From the NCBI GenBank assembly GCA_028274465.1, contig CM051457.1, positions 31,717,313 through 31,781,312 of the forward strand: a DNA stretch of 64,000 bases, given 5' to 3'. Positions 1 through 11,160 of this stretch are shown here, in pieces (position 1 is the first letter of the stretch; every line of letters begins with the position of its first letter). A model generated the notes under the pieces. It saw only the letters and a program-made list of their open reading frames with translations, was not told the origin of the DNA and searched no databases. This DNA is from Plantago ovata (lineage: Eukaryota; Streptophyta; Magnoliopsida; Lamiales; Plantaginaceae). A program made the translations under genes and the position numbers.

Positions 1-1442
1 AGATCTTCCGCAGGGTGAGTTTTGCATGACAGTCTACAAACCCGAAATTTTTTGAACCAAGTCTAGGTAGAAAATAATTGACTGGGAAATTAAAAGTATA
101 AAAAACCATCCTGGATATTTATGTTGTTAAAGATGAGTTTGCATCATTTGTTGATGGGTACTATAGTGCCAACTAGTTGCTCATATACGGGATGATAACA
201 GATAAGGCTAGTTAATTCATGCTTTTTAAATCGTGATATCATATTGGATGCACAATTTTATAGATTGAAGCGACAGGTAGTTGTCTCCTTTAAACAAAAG
301 TTTATTACTAGTTACTAGTATTATTTAGTTCACATCCAATGACAACCTTGAAGTTTGCTCTGTTTACATTTTATTTATTTTTGTTTGTTTATTGTTTGTG
401 CATATATGAAATTCTTCAGTGACATTTTTACACAGGTTGATGCTGAGAGATCCTATCATCGAAATGTTGTTGCTGTTCTGGAGAGGCTTCATTCTAAGGT
501 CTGTTAAAGTATATTCTGTCATTTCCATATATTCATTCAGGTCATAAAGTTGAACGATTTCTTGAAGAACGATTTCCTGTTCTTTTTGCATCTTACTTCA
601 TCTTTTGTCTAATCTGAAGCTTTTTTTTTTTAGATGATTGTAGAAGAGCAAATGGAAGACCCTCCACTAGAATCAGAAGTTCAGAAAAGAAACTGCGACT
701 TTACATGCCCTAGTGATGAGATAGCTTCAAATACTAGATCCCCTAGTGATGAGATAGCTTCAAATAGATCAGACTGTCAGGATTCCACGGATAAAACTGA
801 TTCCTACTTCATAGCAGAGGTTAGTATATTTTTTTCATTCTTCACTGTTTTACAACTGGTCCCTGTATGCTGTCTTTGAATGTGTATAACTCCATTCATT
901 GTAGCTTTAACTTTTTCTGTTCGAACTGCCAGGTTATACACCCATTTGACGCCCAAGCAGACGGAGAGTTAAGTCTTGAGGTCAACGATTTTGTCATAGT
1001 TCGTCAGGTATCTAAAATTCTTGTCATATGTATGTTTGTAAAGAAATTGTATAGTTTTAGCTTTTCACTTCAATGGAAGTACAATTTTGAATTTTACAAA
1101 TGTTGTAGATTTAGCTTCTGATTCACAACTCCCCAATTAAAAACAGTTTTTGCTGAGTTATTCCTGGTTTATTATTTCCTTTGTCATGCATTGTAGGTTC
1201 TTTATTAGTTCCAATATTTCGTGTGCACATAGGCGTAACAAACCAGAATATTGCAGTACAAGCATATTACATTTTTGCTTGGCAGGAGTTTTTCATCTAG
1301 TATTTTGACTTGGTAGGTATCTTCAAATGGATGGTCCGAAGGCGAATACAAAGGCAAAGCGGGATGGTTTCCATCAGCTTATGTCGAAAAGAGAGAAAAA
1401 GTTCCGACGAGCATATTGTCGGAAGATGATGTTTCACCCTGA
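1..1442 (+). CDS. SH3 domain-containing protein, 3' part (SH3P2/SH3P3-like)
   Basis: This is the C-terminal part of a plant SH3P-type protein. That family has a BAR-like N-terminal region and one C-terminal SH3 domain, and acts in clathrin-mediated trafficking, cell-plate formation and autophagosome formation. Exons that join in phase 0 are 436-498 (the VDAERSYHRNV stretch), 634-819, 933-1007 and 1317-1442, with stop TGA at 1440-1442. The last two exons encode the SH3 domain: ALYxF-like VIHPFDAQ, the acidic ELSLEVNDF stretch, then GWSEGEYKGKAGWFP and the PSAYVE end. All introns are GT-AG. The exon at 634-819 has a short internal duplication of PSDEIASN. The N-terminal region lies before the window; an exon may end near base 14, but this is not certain. 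Family membership is firm; which paralogue is not resolved. Confidence 0.85.
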
Positions 1443-2599
1443 ATAAGAAAATTATGGTATTTTCATTTTTGCACGGGGTCAGCATAAATTGATTGATACA
1501 GCCAAGGGAGTAGTAGGAGTTTTTGTTATGTCTGTGTACAATTGTGTTGGGTGTATTTTGGTTCCTTGGAAATTTGGAATGATATTTGGTTGTATATGCA
1601 ATGGTGTCGATTTAAGGCGTCTCAACAGTGAAATGTTCAAAGACACCTACTAATATGCAGAGTTAGTAAAATTCCAGCACCAAATCATCTTGCAACCTGA
1701 TTCTTCTCGACTCTTGTACTCAACGGACTACGAATCATCTGCAGGAGTCCTGCACAAACGTAAAAGGCAAGAGACTTGCCATCTGATCATGTTGACAACC
1801 TTTTAAGCTTATGACCGAACATCTCATCATGAGGCCCGTGCACTTGGTGTAGCTCTGCAACCTTAAATACCTCCTTGATCTAATTCCATGATATAGGGGA
1901 TCCTCTCTTCATCTTCGGTACAACAACCAATACACAATTCTGTTGACAAACACGAAAGGATGGCGAAGCACTACATATAACAAGGCACATTACTGTTAAT
2001 AGACCAACATTCACATACGAATCCGTGATGCAGCCTGCAGGTGTCTCCTCTTCCTCAAATTGGTTAATGTTATGCACGACCAACGATGTGCAATTCAGAT
2101 GAAGAATTTAGAAAGTCATTTTCCTAATACACTACTACAATCACAAATAAGAGAAGTATCAAGAAATGGGTGATTCAACTCTGGAAGTACAGATTTTATT
2201 GTCTATATTTAAGATTTAGATTAAAGAAAAATAAAATTATACAGATATATGAACATCAAACAATCAGGATCCTTTAAGTGAATTTCAGACACGCTAATCA
2301 ATCTAGCCATTTCATATACAATTGATTCAGATGAATTATAAAGGAGTCGATACAAGGCAAACAGCAAGGGATCAACTTGAACATCACATGAAGCAACTCG
2401 GGAAATATAACCTGATTTGCCAATATAATTTGTGGGGATCAAATGTAGTATCACAGTTTTGTCGAATAAACGAATAGTTGTATTTGAAGCTCAGTTAAAA
2501 CAGATCATGAGCCCGTTATGTGCCCCTGTAGCTTCTGCACTTTAGCTTGCATAAAGCAGGAGATGAAATAAGATGGACTTCTTCCCCCCATCAGCACCC
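1443..2599. other. convergent 3' intergenic region
   Basis: About 1.15 kb lie between the stop codons of the SH3 gene (+) and the FEI gene (-), which converge. The segment must hold both 3' untranslated regions. I see no further coding potential or repeat structure in it. Confidence 0.6.
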
Positions 2600-5500
2600 T
2601 TAATCTGAATTCAACTCATAGTAGTCACTAGGGCAAGGGGTCATGACCTCAGATTCAAGTATCTTAACAACCCTGTCCATAGTGGGACGGTCTTCGGGAG
2701 CTGAAGAAACACATTGGATAGCAATTGAAAGTACAGCATCAAGACTCTCTGTCTGTACTCCTTCACAGTGTAGATCAACCATCTCTCGCTGTCTGCTTTC
2801 TGAAACTAAATAATTTAACTGCGAAAAATGAAAGACAAATGTCTGAGGTGAGTATAGTGAAAACATAGGAAGCAATATGAAGCCAAGCATCTTTTGCAAC
2901 ACTTCGGTGCAGCCAAGATTCAGTTGTTATTTTCTTTTTCACCATCAATGCAGAATTATCTATTTGACTAGTAGAGAATGATATCAAATTAAATTGGGAG
3001 GAAGGAAGCACCATCTATTATAGGACTGATCACACGGATCTTGAAATGCCAGTTTGTTAGGTCGAGCTAAATCTTTGCAATTATGGCAATAATGTACCTT
3101 AGCAGAAAGTATATAATATAAATAAACCAACAGGAATCTTAAATAACAAAATTATACTAAGTAGACAACAATAGTAATGGCCCTTGTTCCAAAATTTTAG
3201 CTAAACATGTTTCTAGCAGTACCAAACAAAAATCAACACTCTGCGTTTTCATGTAGGTTTCTAACTTGTCATGTCTTATCAATCAACAAAGCACATCTAT
3301 GATTGTTAACCTATTAATATAATGTGTCTGTGTATATATACTGCAGTTTAACAAGTTTTATCTAATAGTAATAGAGTACCCTGAAGGGATATTTATCGTA
3401 TTGGCAAAATTTGTCTTCAACAATAAAGCATGTCAATGAATTAATAACAATGGTTAGTAACTCGAAGTTCTTTCACCATTAAGAGTAAGAAGAGACCATA
3501 CCCATCCGACAATGTTGAGGCCCTTCTCAATAAATGATGCATCAGTAGGGCGCTTTCCACTCACAATCTCAAGTACCAAAACACCAAAACTATATACATC
3601 AGTCTTTTCTGTGGCTCTACCACTCTGCATATACTCTGTGGCCACGAAAGGTTGTATTAGATCAGCATCAGAAGAGTTCCATCTCATCTTAAAATACAGT
3701 GTGGACAAAGTGTATATAAATTTCATGCAAGAAAAAACATGTTTATTTTTTTGTGTGTTTCTGTAATGGGTAACAAATGAATCTGAAACTTTTTCATTCA
3801 CGCCTCTGTCGCTTCAAACTGCACAGAGACCAACAAACAGCAATAAAACTAGCACATATATTGTCCCTACCAGGAGCTAGATATCCAAATGTGCCAGCAA
3901 CAATGGTTGTGATGTGGGATTCTTCATCCTCCAACAATTTAGCAAGTCCAAAGTCTGAAACTCGAGCTCCAAAACTCCCATCAAGCAAAATGTTGCTTGA
4001 CTTGATGTCTCGGTGGATAACACGAGGAGAGCAATCATGATGCAAATAGGCAAGGCCTTTTGCAGCTCCCATGACGATATTTAGGCGTGCCCCCCAATCT
4101 AGCTGCTCCGTGCTCTCTGAGTAAAAAATAAATCCATTTATTTTTATTGATTGCATGGAATATAGTATGTACAGCAATAAAGATATGAATAACTATTGAA
4201 TGACCTTTCATCACTATATCAGAAGAGAGCGGCAGCATGATTTCTTTTGTCTTATGCTGAAAACTTATTTATGATCGGGAAGGAGATTAATGCAGTTTGT
4301 GAAATGTGTATGCGTATGTTTCAAGATGATTAAGTCCATAAGGATCAAGTAATACGGAGCTTTACAAGGAAGAGTTCTAACCATGAAGGGCTTCATCTAG
4401 GTTGCCTCCCGACAGGAAATCATAAATTAGCAACTTAGAGGTTGGAGAATTACAATATCCTCGAAGATTCACTAGATATCTGTGTTTGATGCTCCCAAGA
4501 ATTTCAAGCTCCCTTTCAAACAAACGATCAAAGCCTTCATTCACCTTCATAATCCTTTTTACAGCAAAAATGTTACCATCATCCATTGCAAGCTTGTACA
4601 CTGTTGCGAATCCCCCAGCACCAATCACATGTTCTTCATTTAAACTTTCCAATTTTTTAATGATGTCCTTAGAAGTATAAGGCAGGTCACCATGAAAAAT
4701 TACAATAGACGCTCCTGAAGCAATATAGATAAAGGAATATCAAGTCTTTCATAACTAAAAAGAATGGAAAGCTGCGAGTAACTTTTATGCGTTAGTGTCA
4801 GATCTGCACCTCCACTGACATTGATTGCAAGCCCCTTGCCATTGTTTTTACCAAGCCTCTTATACAAGAAACAGCCCCAAAAGCACATGAGTGCAACCAG
4901 AAGCAATGCACCCACAGTGGCCACTGCACTTACAAGAAGTCCGGAGTATCTCCTCCTACCTTGATATTGGACAAAGCATCACATATACACACGTTATTAT
5001 AAAAGATATACTAGACAGGGGGAATCACACCAGACATTACTTGAGAAAGACCTATATTGTTTTGCTTGTTGCGATTTGGGTTAAGTAAATAATCATTCAC
5101 TTAACTACAAAGAGAGTAGAATAAAACAATTGCATATACCTGTAGGCTGTGAGAATCCAAAAGAACCACCAGGACTGTTCTCGCATATTTGTGTTTGCTT
5201 TCCACACAGTTCGCGATTGCCAACAAAGCTGATAAAAAAAAATCCAATCAGAATTTCAAGTAACAGATCAGGTGCAACAACAGACGTAAAACATAGTGCA
5301 GAACTGTCAAATAGCACAACTAGGACCTTAAAAAAACAGAAATTGTGGCATGGGACAATTTTATATAGGCAATACCGCAATAGTTCTTTCCTATATCAAA
5401 ACGTAAACAGCTATGAACATCGATTTGAGCCATCAAGTAAATATCACAAGATATAAGTTGGAGGTTGATCCTTCAACCTGTTACATGTTATGAATAATAC

Positions 5501-8500
5501 CATGCTTGCATTCATGTTTCAGGAATCAATAATCGACCACCAATAATTATTCAATATTCATGGCCTGTTCTTATAGGGAGATGACATAGTCCGATATAAT
5601 AGAATAAAGTGACCCATGCATGCAAGTTGGAACTTTTTTCTCCCATTCACTTCGCAGTAAAAGCTACAGGAACAGCATTGAAAGTGAAAGTATAAAATGA
5701 GCCACTCATTTCCTTTTCCCTTTAATTTTTTCTAAACAGGCAAGAGGAAAGACCCACATTAACTTTTGCATATAGTCAAAATTATAGATAGTGAGTATTT
5801 AATATACTAGAAGTACTATAGTATGAATTGCTGCACAAGCATATACAACATTCAGAATACTGAACACCCCACTATCCGCTATTGCATTTTCCGTGTTGGC
5901 CACTCCACGCCGCTATCCGGGATTGATAATTATGCCGTCAGTGAAAGACGAGCACCAGTAGCAAACAAAGATAAGAACGATGCAGGTAATCAATCAATAA
6001 GTAAAACAGAAAGGCTTAGAGGGAATAGTTAGTGCAAAGATCATGTACATATTCCTAGGACGTATTCACTTACGAATCACTCCTGAAATTCGCAATTACA
6101 CCATCTGAAGGTATCGGGCCAACCAGAAAATTTGTGGATACATTGCTTCAAACAACATAGAAAATAGTGAATCAGATCAAACAAAAGAATGCATGATGAC
6201 GGTAAATTATCAATACTACGTCACTCACAAACTTAAGAGCTTGCTCAACTTTCCAAGTGAAGCAGGAATGCTTCCGCTAAGAGAGTTGCTCGAAAGATCC
6301 CTGCAGCAGGCAGAAATTGTTGTAAGCAACAAACATCAATAAAAGATCATGTCATGGCAGAAGTAAACTGTTGTTAGAAGGTACTAGAACAGTAGACGTG
6401 AGCAGATTCTGTATTAGAGATGCTTACAGACTCTCAAGTTGAGAAATGCTTCCCAGTTCATTTGGAATTGTACCACTTAAGTAGTTGCCCTGCAAGAATC
6501 TGTAGGGAAAAAAGAAAACCTAGTGATTTGAAGGTACTTGATCCTATTAATTGCAAGGTTCACAGATACTACAGAACAAGATATGAACGTGAACTTACAA
6601 CATTGTATAGATATTTGATTTTTGTAGCATTTTCAGCAGCTACCAAGTGATGTAATTATTAATAAGTAGATTAAATTAAAACCTTAATCAAGCAAAAACA
6701 TCCTCGTAGCATCCTCAAATTATCAGATTTGTTTATTAACCGATAGTGTTTCCATGTCCAGCGAATTGTAGGAGAAACTTCCATAGAACTCCTCTAAACT
6801 GACATAAGCTGCCTCAATTTTTGAATATATTTGAGATTAATTGATTACTTCCCTCACATTTTATTATAACAAAGGAAAAACCTATCTTAGATTAACAAGA
6901 TAGATTAACAAGAAGAGCATGAATTGCATAGCACATAGAATCCACACAGGCCGTGTATGAGCAGACCAAGATATATAGAATGTAAATAGGTCAGGAAAGT
7001 CTACGCGCATCACTCGAATGTAGGTATCATTTGTTGAAGATCCTTAAGTTGAGATAGTAACATTAAGATAAATTAAGATCTTTTATCAATTCCTCAATTT
7101 TGGCATGCAATCAGAATTATGACAATAGATTTACCTTAGGAGAAAGAATCAGTGTATTTGTCAATGGTCTTAATCTTAACTTGCGTACTACTTTGCCTAC
7201 TTACATTGATCGCAACTGCGTACAGTTTCCCAGTTCAGGAGGAATTGCTCCATATAAGTTGTTGTCATGAAGAGCTCTACAAACAAAGTAAATCAAATCA
7301 CACCTTGGTAAATTGTTCTTTAAGAAATGAAAGAAGAGAAAGAATGCATACAGAAATTGCAAGCTTTCTAGCTTCCCAAGATCTGGGGACAGAGGTCCAC
7401 TCAATTTGTGATTAGGGAGGCTCCTGCGCGATCAGTGTGATACAATCAGTTAATCATGGTCAAAATTAAATTTACCACTTAGCAAAACGAACTTTAACAT
7501 TCAAAAGCATTCATTCAGAACCAAAAGGCACACGGGTCCAAACAAAAAAGATTCAGCACAGCAGTATATTTTTACAGAATAAGAAATTATCTTTTAAAAG
7601 ATGAGTACTACACTCTTACAGAACATTAGAACTCCTCTTTTAGAAGATAAATACGATTTAATGTTGAGCAACAAACGGAAAGATTTAAAATGCAGTCATA
7701 AATATACACCATCCTTCCCATTTTAAGTTACACACATTTCCTTTTAGGGTGTCCCATCTACAACTAACCAAAAATAGCAAGTGCTTATAATTTTCTATTC
7801 ATCATTTTTTTTTCAATCTTTATCAAACAATACTGTATATTCACTATTTAAATAAATATCCTCACTTTCCTTAATATCTGGGCTCAGCGCACAATTTGAA
7901 GTTTCAAATGGGATGGTGGGAGCAAGGACTGGAAAGAAACAGATAGGAAAAGTACTGGTTTCAGAAGAAAATAGATCAAACAATTTATATGTAAAACAGT
8001 AAAATTGGTTCTAATCACAGCCCAGTGGCCCCAATAGATGTGCCATAATGTTAACTTCAATATTCATGCTCTAACTCTGCTATCTATAGCCAAGGCCCAA
8101 GGCAACAAAGACTTACAAACCTATGCAAAAGCATGCATCATTCGTATTAAAGGACAACAGCAATTTGATATAAAGAGATTTTAGATGACATACTGAGAAT
8201 CTACATAAATCGTTAATACGAGCCCTGGAACAGCTTAACACAGTATTCATGTGGTTCGTGTTTAAATGTGAGACCATGAGCTTGGGCAGAAAAATAGAAG
8301 TAATTTTCAATACTATTGTCACGTCATACAGAAAAAAGATAAATTAACTACGTAAGAGTTCAAGAATCAAGCCATGCAGAACTGTGAAGAGACTTACAGC
8401 GCCGTGACTCTTCGTGAATTGTTATCACATTTAACCCCTTTCCACCCACATGGATCCTTGTCCTCTGGTCTCCACTGACGCAGAGCACCATCTGAACTAA

Positions 8501-8911
8501 TTATGGCTGTCCTAAAGTTTACTAGAGCTTGACCTATAGGCAAATGTCAATGGGTGAAATTTCCATCACAAAGAGCACATGCCAATTCATAATTATCCAA
8601 CGAAAAAGTAGCAAGTTCTGATCAGGCTATAGAACGGGGGTTATTCCATTTATGGGACGATAGCCATGTTAGTGACTACTACCTGGTATCATAATTAATT
8701 ATGTGTTACTAGATATAGCTGTATTTTCTAGTTCAAGCTGAGCCATACTACAGTCGCTCTCTAACTACACTTGCATAGTAGCTAAATAAACATCGTTGAC
8801 AAAATTAAATCACATACCATCTGGACTGAGAGCCGCAGTTTCTTTTGGTACACCGTTAATGAAAAGGATGCATAAAAGAAATTGCCGGAACTTTATAGGA
8901 AAAATATCCAT
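2600..8911 (-). CDS. FEI: LRR receptor-like serine/threonine kinase, FEI1/FEI2 type
   Basis: A complete gene with 13 coding exons on the minus strand: 8818-8911, 8398-8533, 7352-7423, 7205-7276, 6428-6499, 6229-6300, 6074-6145, 5140-5228, 4810-4959, 4382-4714, 3871-4116, 3502-3635, 2600-2818. They sum to 1761 nt, or 586 residues, close to the FEI family's usual length of about 590. In order it has a signal peptide (1-28), the LRRNT ([14 protein letters not shown]), five LRRs each encoded by a 72-nt exon, a transmembrane segment (about 240-262), and a kinase domain with K329, HRD 422-424 and DFG 442-444. It ends in [15 protein letters not shown], very like FEI. Family proteins act at the plasma membrane in cellulose synthesis and cell-wall signalling with SOS5. 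The glycine loop reads GAGGFA, with alanine at the third glycine. Start ATG is 8911-8909. Identification is firm; numbering as FEI1 or FEI2 is not possible. Confidence 0.93.
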
Positions 8912-10570
8912 TGTTGCTCTTCTCATGCACAAACAGTTCCGCACAAATCATCAGATATGCAAAGGTGTACAGTCATTACACCCAACATGCAGTAATGAAC
9001 TTGAAAATGGAACTGACGCAGCACGAGCCCTACAAGAAAGTGCCTCCTGAATAATGAAATTACTACAGTTAATGCACCAAAATAAGTAAAGTTGAAGGTG
9101 CAAAAGTAGCTTTCTATGAATATATCACTAGGTGACCTAATAAAACATTCCTGCTGACCCATGAAAGCTTTCAAGATTTATGATAAGGGCAGCAGATAAT
9201 GCAGGCAAAAAAATTCCACTGCCAGAACTTCTTATTGATATTTTGACAGAGAGGATAGTCATGATACATACATCCCAACAGGAGAATCATGATATGTATG
9301 CATTTACTTATCGAACACAGAACTTTATACAATATGAATATACCATTAACATTTATGCATATAGAAAAAAGAAAGTCATCTGCTTTAATAGAGTATTTTT
9401 GCGGTTCATTGACTTGCATTTTCCATAAAGGACCGATTTACCCCCTTGTATTTTTCAAAAGGTGCAACTAACCCCCTTGCTACACTTCACCATTCAATAT
9501 CGACTGACGGTGTTGACTTTTCAGTTAACTTAATTTATCTATTGCAATTAACCGCCACTTTCTCCAAATAAGTGACTCAGCGGGTTTGAACCCTCCATTC
9601 TTACATCAAATCCAAGCTATGAAGTCTTAACGACTTGGGTTGCCCCCTGGAAACAGATGCATAAAATAATAGAGGACAATCCACTGAGCAAAAAATGATC
9701 ACAAAATACAGTATATGAAAAAAACTGGGAAAGGGTCTTGGGACATCTGACCTTGCACTAAACAAGAAATTTTAACTACCTTCCATTCAACTCTCTAGTC
9801 TCTCCCTTGTTCAGTTCAGAAATTTGCAAAACGCAATTTGAACATGAGTTGTACACGCTTCATTTAGGATATTGCAGAATACCATCACACCATGAACTAG
9901 AAAGCAGTCCGTCACAATCTAAATGATAGCAACAGTATTACTCAAGTAGCCAAGAAGAATCACCAGTAAGGCAAGTCACTTAGCTCATCATGTAAAGAAA
10001 GGACCAATACCCCAGTGGATTCTAGAGGTTTCATCCAACAAGTTTGATCCTCTTATTCTTGCACACTTCACAAGTAGAGTAAACACAAGTCCAATATACA
10101 TCTCTCCAAAATATCTCCTCCTAATAAGTTTCAATACAAAGTATCTTGACTGCATGAATACTAGTAGATGTGGCAAAATAATGTCCTGATAAGTAACGAC
10201 GCATAGACTAGCACCGTGTCGTGTGTCTCATTCCTATTGTTCCTCTTTCAAGTGTCCATACAAGAAAGACTACCAGCCATATAACAATACCTCAAAGCAG
10301 CAGAAATATTTAGTTCTTCTAGTTCAACTAATTAGGCCGCCCAAATTGAACACTAATAACTTATCATCATCAATGTCTAACACACACAGTCACTCATGCT
10401 CTCCAATCAAACACCCACAATGTTTGCATAAATCCACTTACTAGCATACTAGAGTACATAGCTTCAAAACATGGCAGTTACTTAAATGACCTAAGGTGAT
10501 CAAAATTGAGAATGCGAAAGCGAAATTGAGTAAATGAATCAATTGAATTGGAAAAAGAGGAGTAGAAAAC
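8912..10570 (-). other. 5'-UTR intron region of FEI
   Basis: No coding sequence is seen between the FEI start codon and a probable leader exon at about 10571-10790. That leader exon ends in a good donor (CTTCAG|GTTTTC, donor at 10570-10569). An acceptor could lie near 9012 (GCGTCAG), which would put a short second leader exon just before the ATG. The stretch holds a possible tRNA-derived SINE (9433-9660). Transcript data would settle the leader structure. Confidence 0.5.
9433..9660 (-). mobile_element. possible tRNA-derived SINE fragment
   Basis: Read on the minus strand, the segment has a box-A-like stretch (CCCAAGTCGTTAAGAC) followed about 45 nt later by a box-B-like GGTTCAAACCC, the spacing of an internal RNA polymerase III promoter. 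The body that follows is not tRNA-like. No convincing target-site duplication is seen, and there is no cloverleaf, so it is not a functional tRNA gene. It sits in the FEI leader intron. Confidence 0.35.
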
Positions 10571-10790
10571 CTGAAGGTGCCGTGTGAGCAGCAAGCAGCA
10601 AGAGATTTGATCTGTGGAGAGAAAGTGATTGAGCTCGAAGTGAAGAGAGAGATGGAGACAATAAGAGTTGAGCTGTAAAGTGGTGGTAATTGGTAAAATG
10701 GCTTCGTCGGTTGCTACTGTTTTTTGTTTGTTTCTGTGAAGAATTATTAACAGTAAGTTTAGGTGCAAGTATATATGTACGTATGTGGCT
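10571..10790 (-). other. probable first (leader) exon of FEI
   Basis: This is a pyrimidine-rich stretch on the minus strand ending in the donor CTTCAG|GTTTTC. A TATA-like ACATATATAC lies just upstream on the minus strand near 10765-10780. No long reading frame of its own is supported. The exact transcription start is inferred, not seen. Confidence 0.4.
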
Positions 10791-11160
10791 TCCTGGAGGA
10801 GAAGATTTGAGTGACAGAGGTTTAGAGAGAGATGATGATGATGATGACTGTGTGTGCAACAGCCAATGGGAGTGGAGTGGGACGGCAACGGGACGAACGA
10901 TATTGACACACACACAAAATTCACATTTTAAAACATTGATATTCGCTTGTAAAACATTATTATTATTATTATTATTGTTTTATTAACCTCTATTTAATAT
11001 GTGATGAACTTACGCGTGGAAACGCTCCACGCTCACGGCTATTCTCATCATCGGCTGAAGGGTTGAAGCATCACCACAAACCAAAACTCTCCTCTGTATA
11101 GTACTTATCTTTTTTTCAGATTCCGTATTTCTTTTCCATCTTCCGCAATTATAAATTCTC
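10791..11160. promoter_or_regulatory. divergent FEI / TPS promoter region
   Basis: This roughly 370-bp gap separates the head-to-head leaders of the FEI kinase (-) and the TPS gene (+). It has a GAT trinucleotide run near 10831-10847, an ATT trinucleotide run near 10959-10976, and a TATA-like ATTATAAATTC near 11149-11159 that fits the TPS direction. Shared regulation is an inference from geometry only. Confidence 0.45.

Noticed and set aside
10478..10924. Minus-strand frames of 124-148 codons in the FEI leader region
   Set aside because: Low-complexity His/Ser/Leu-rich translations of a pyrimidine-rich untranslated leader; a leader exon with a splice donor fits better.
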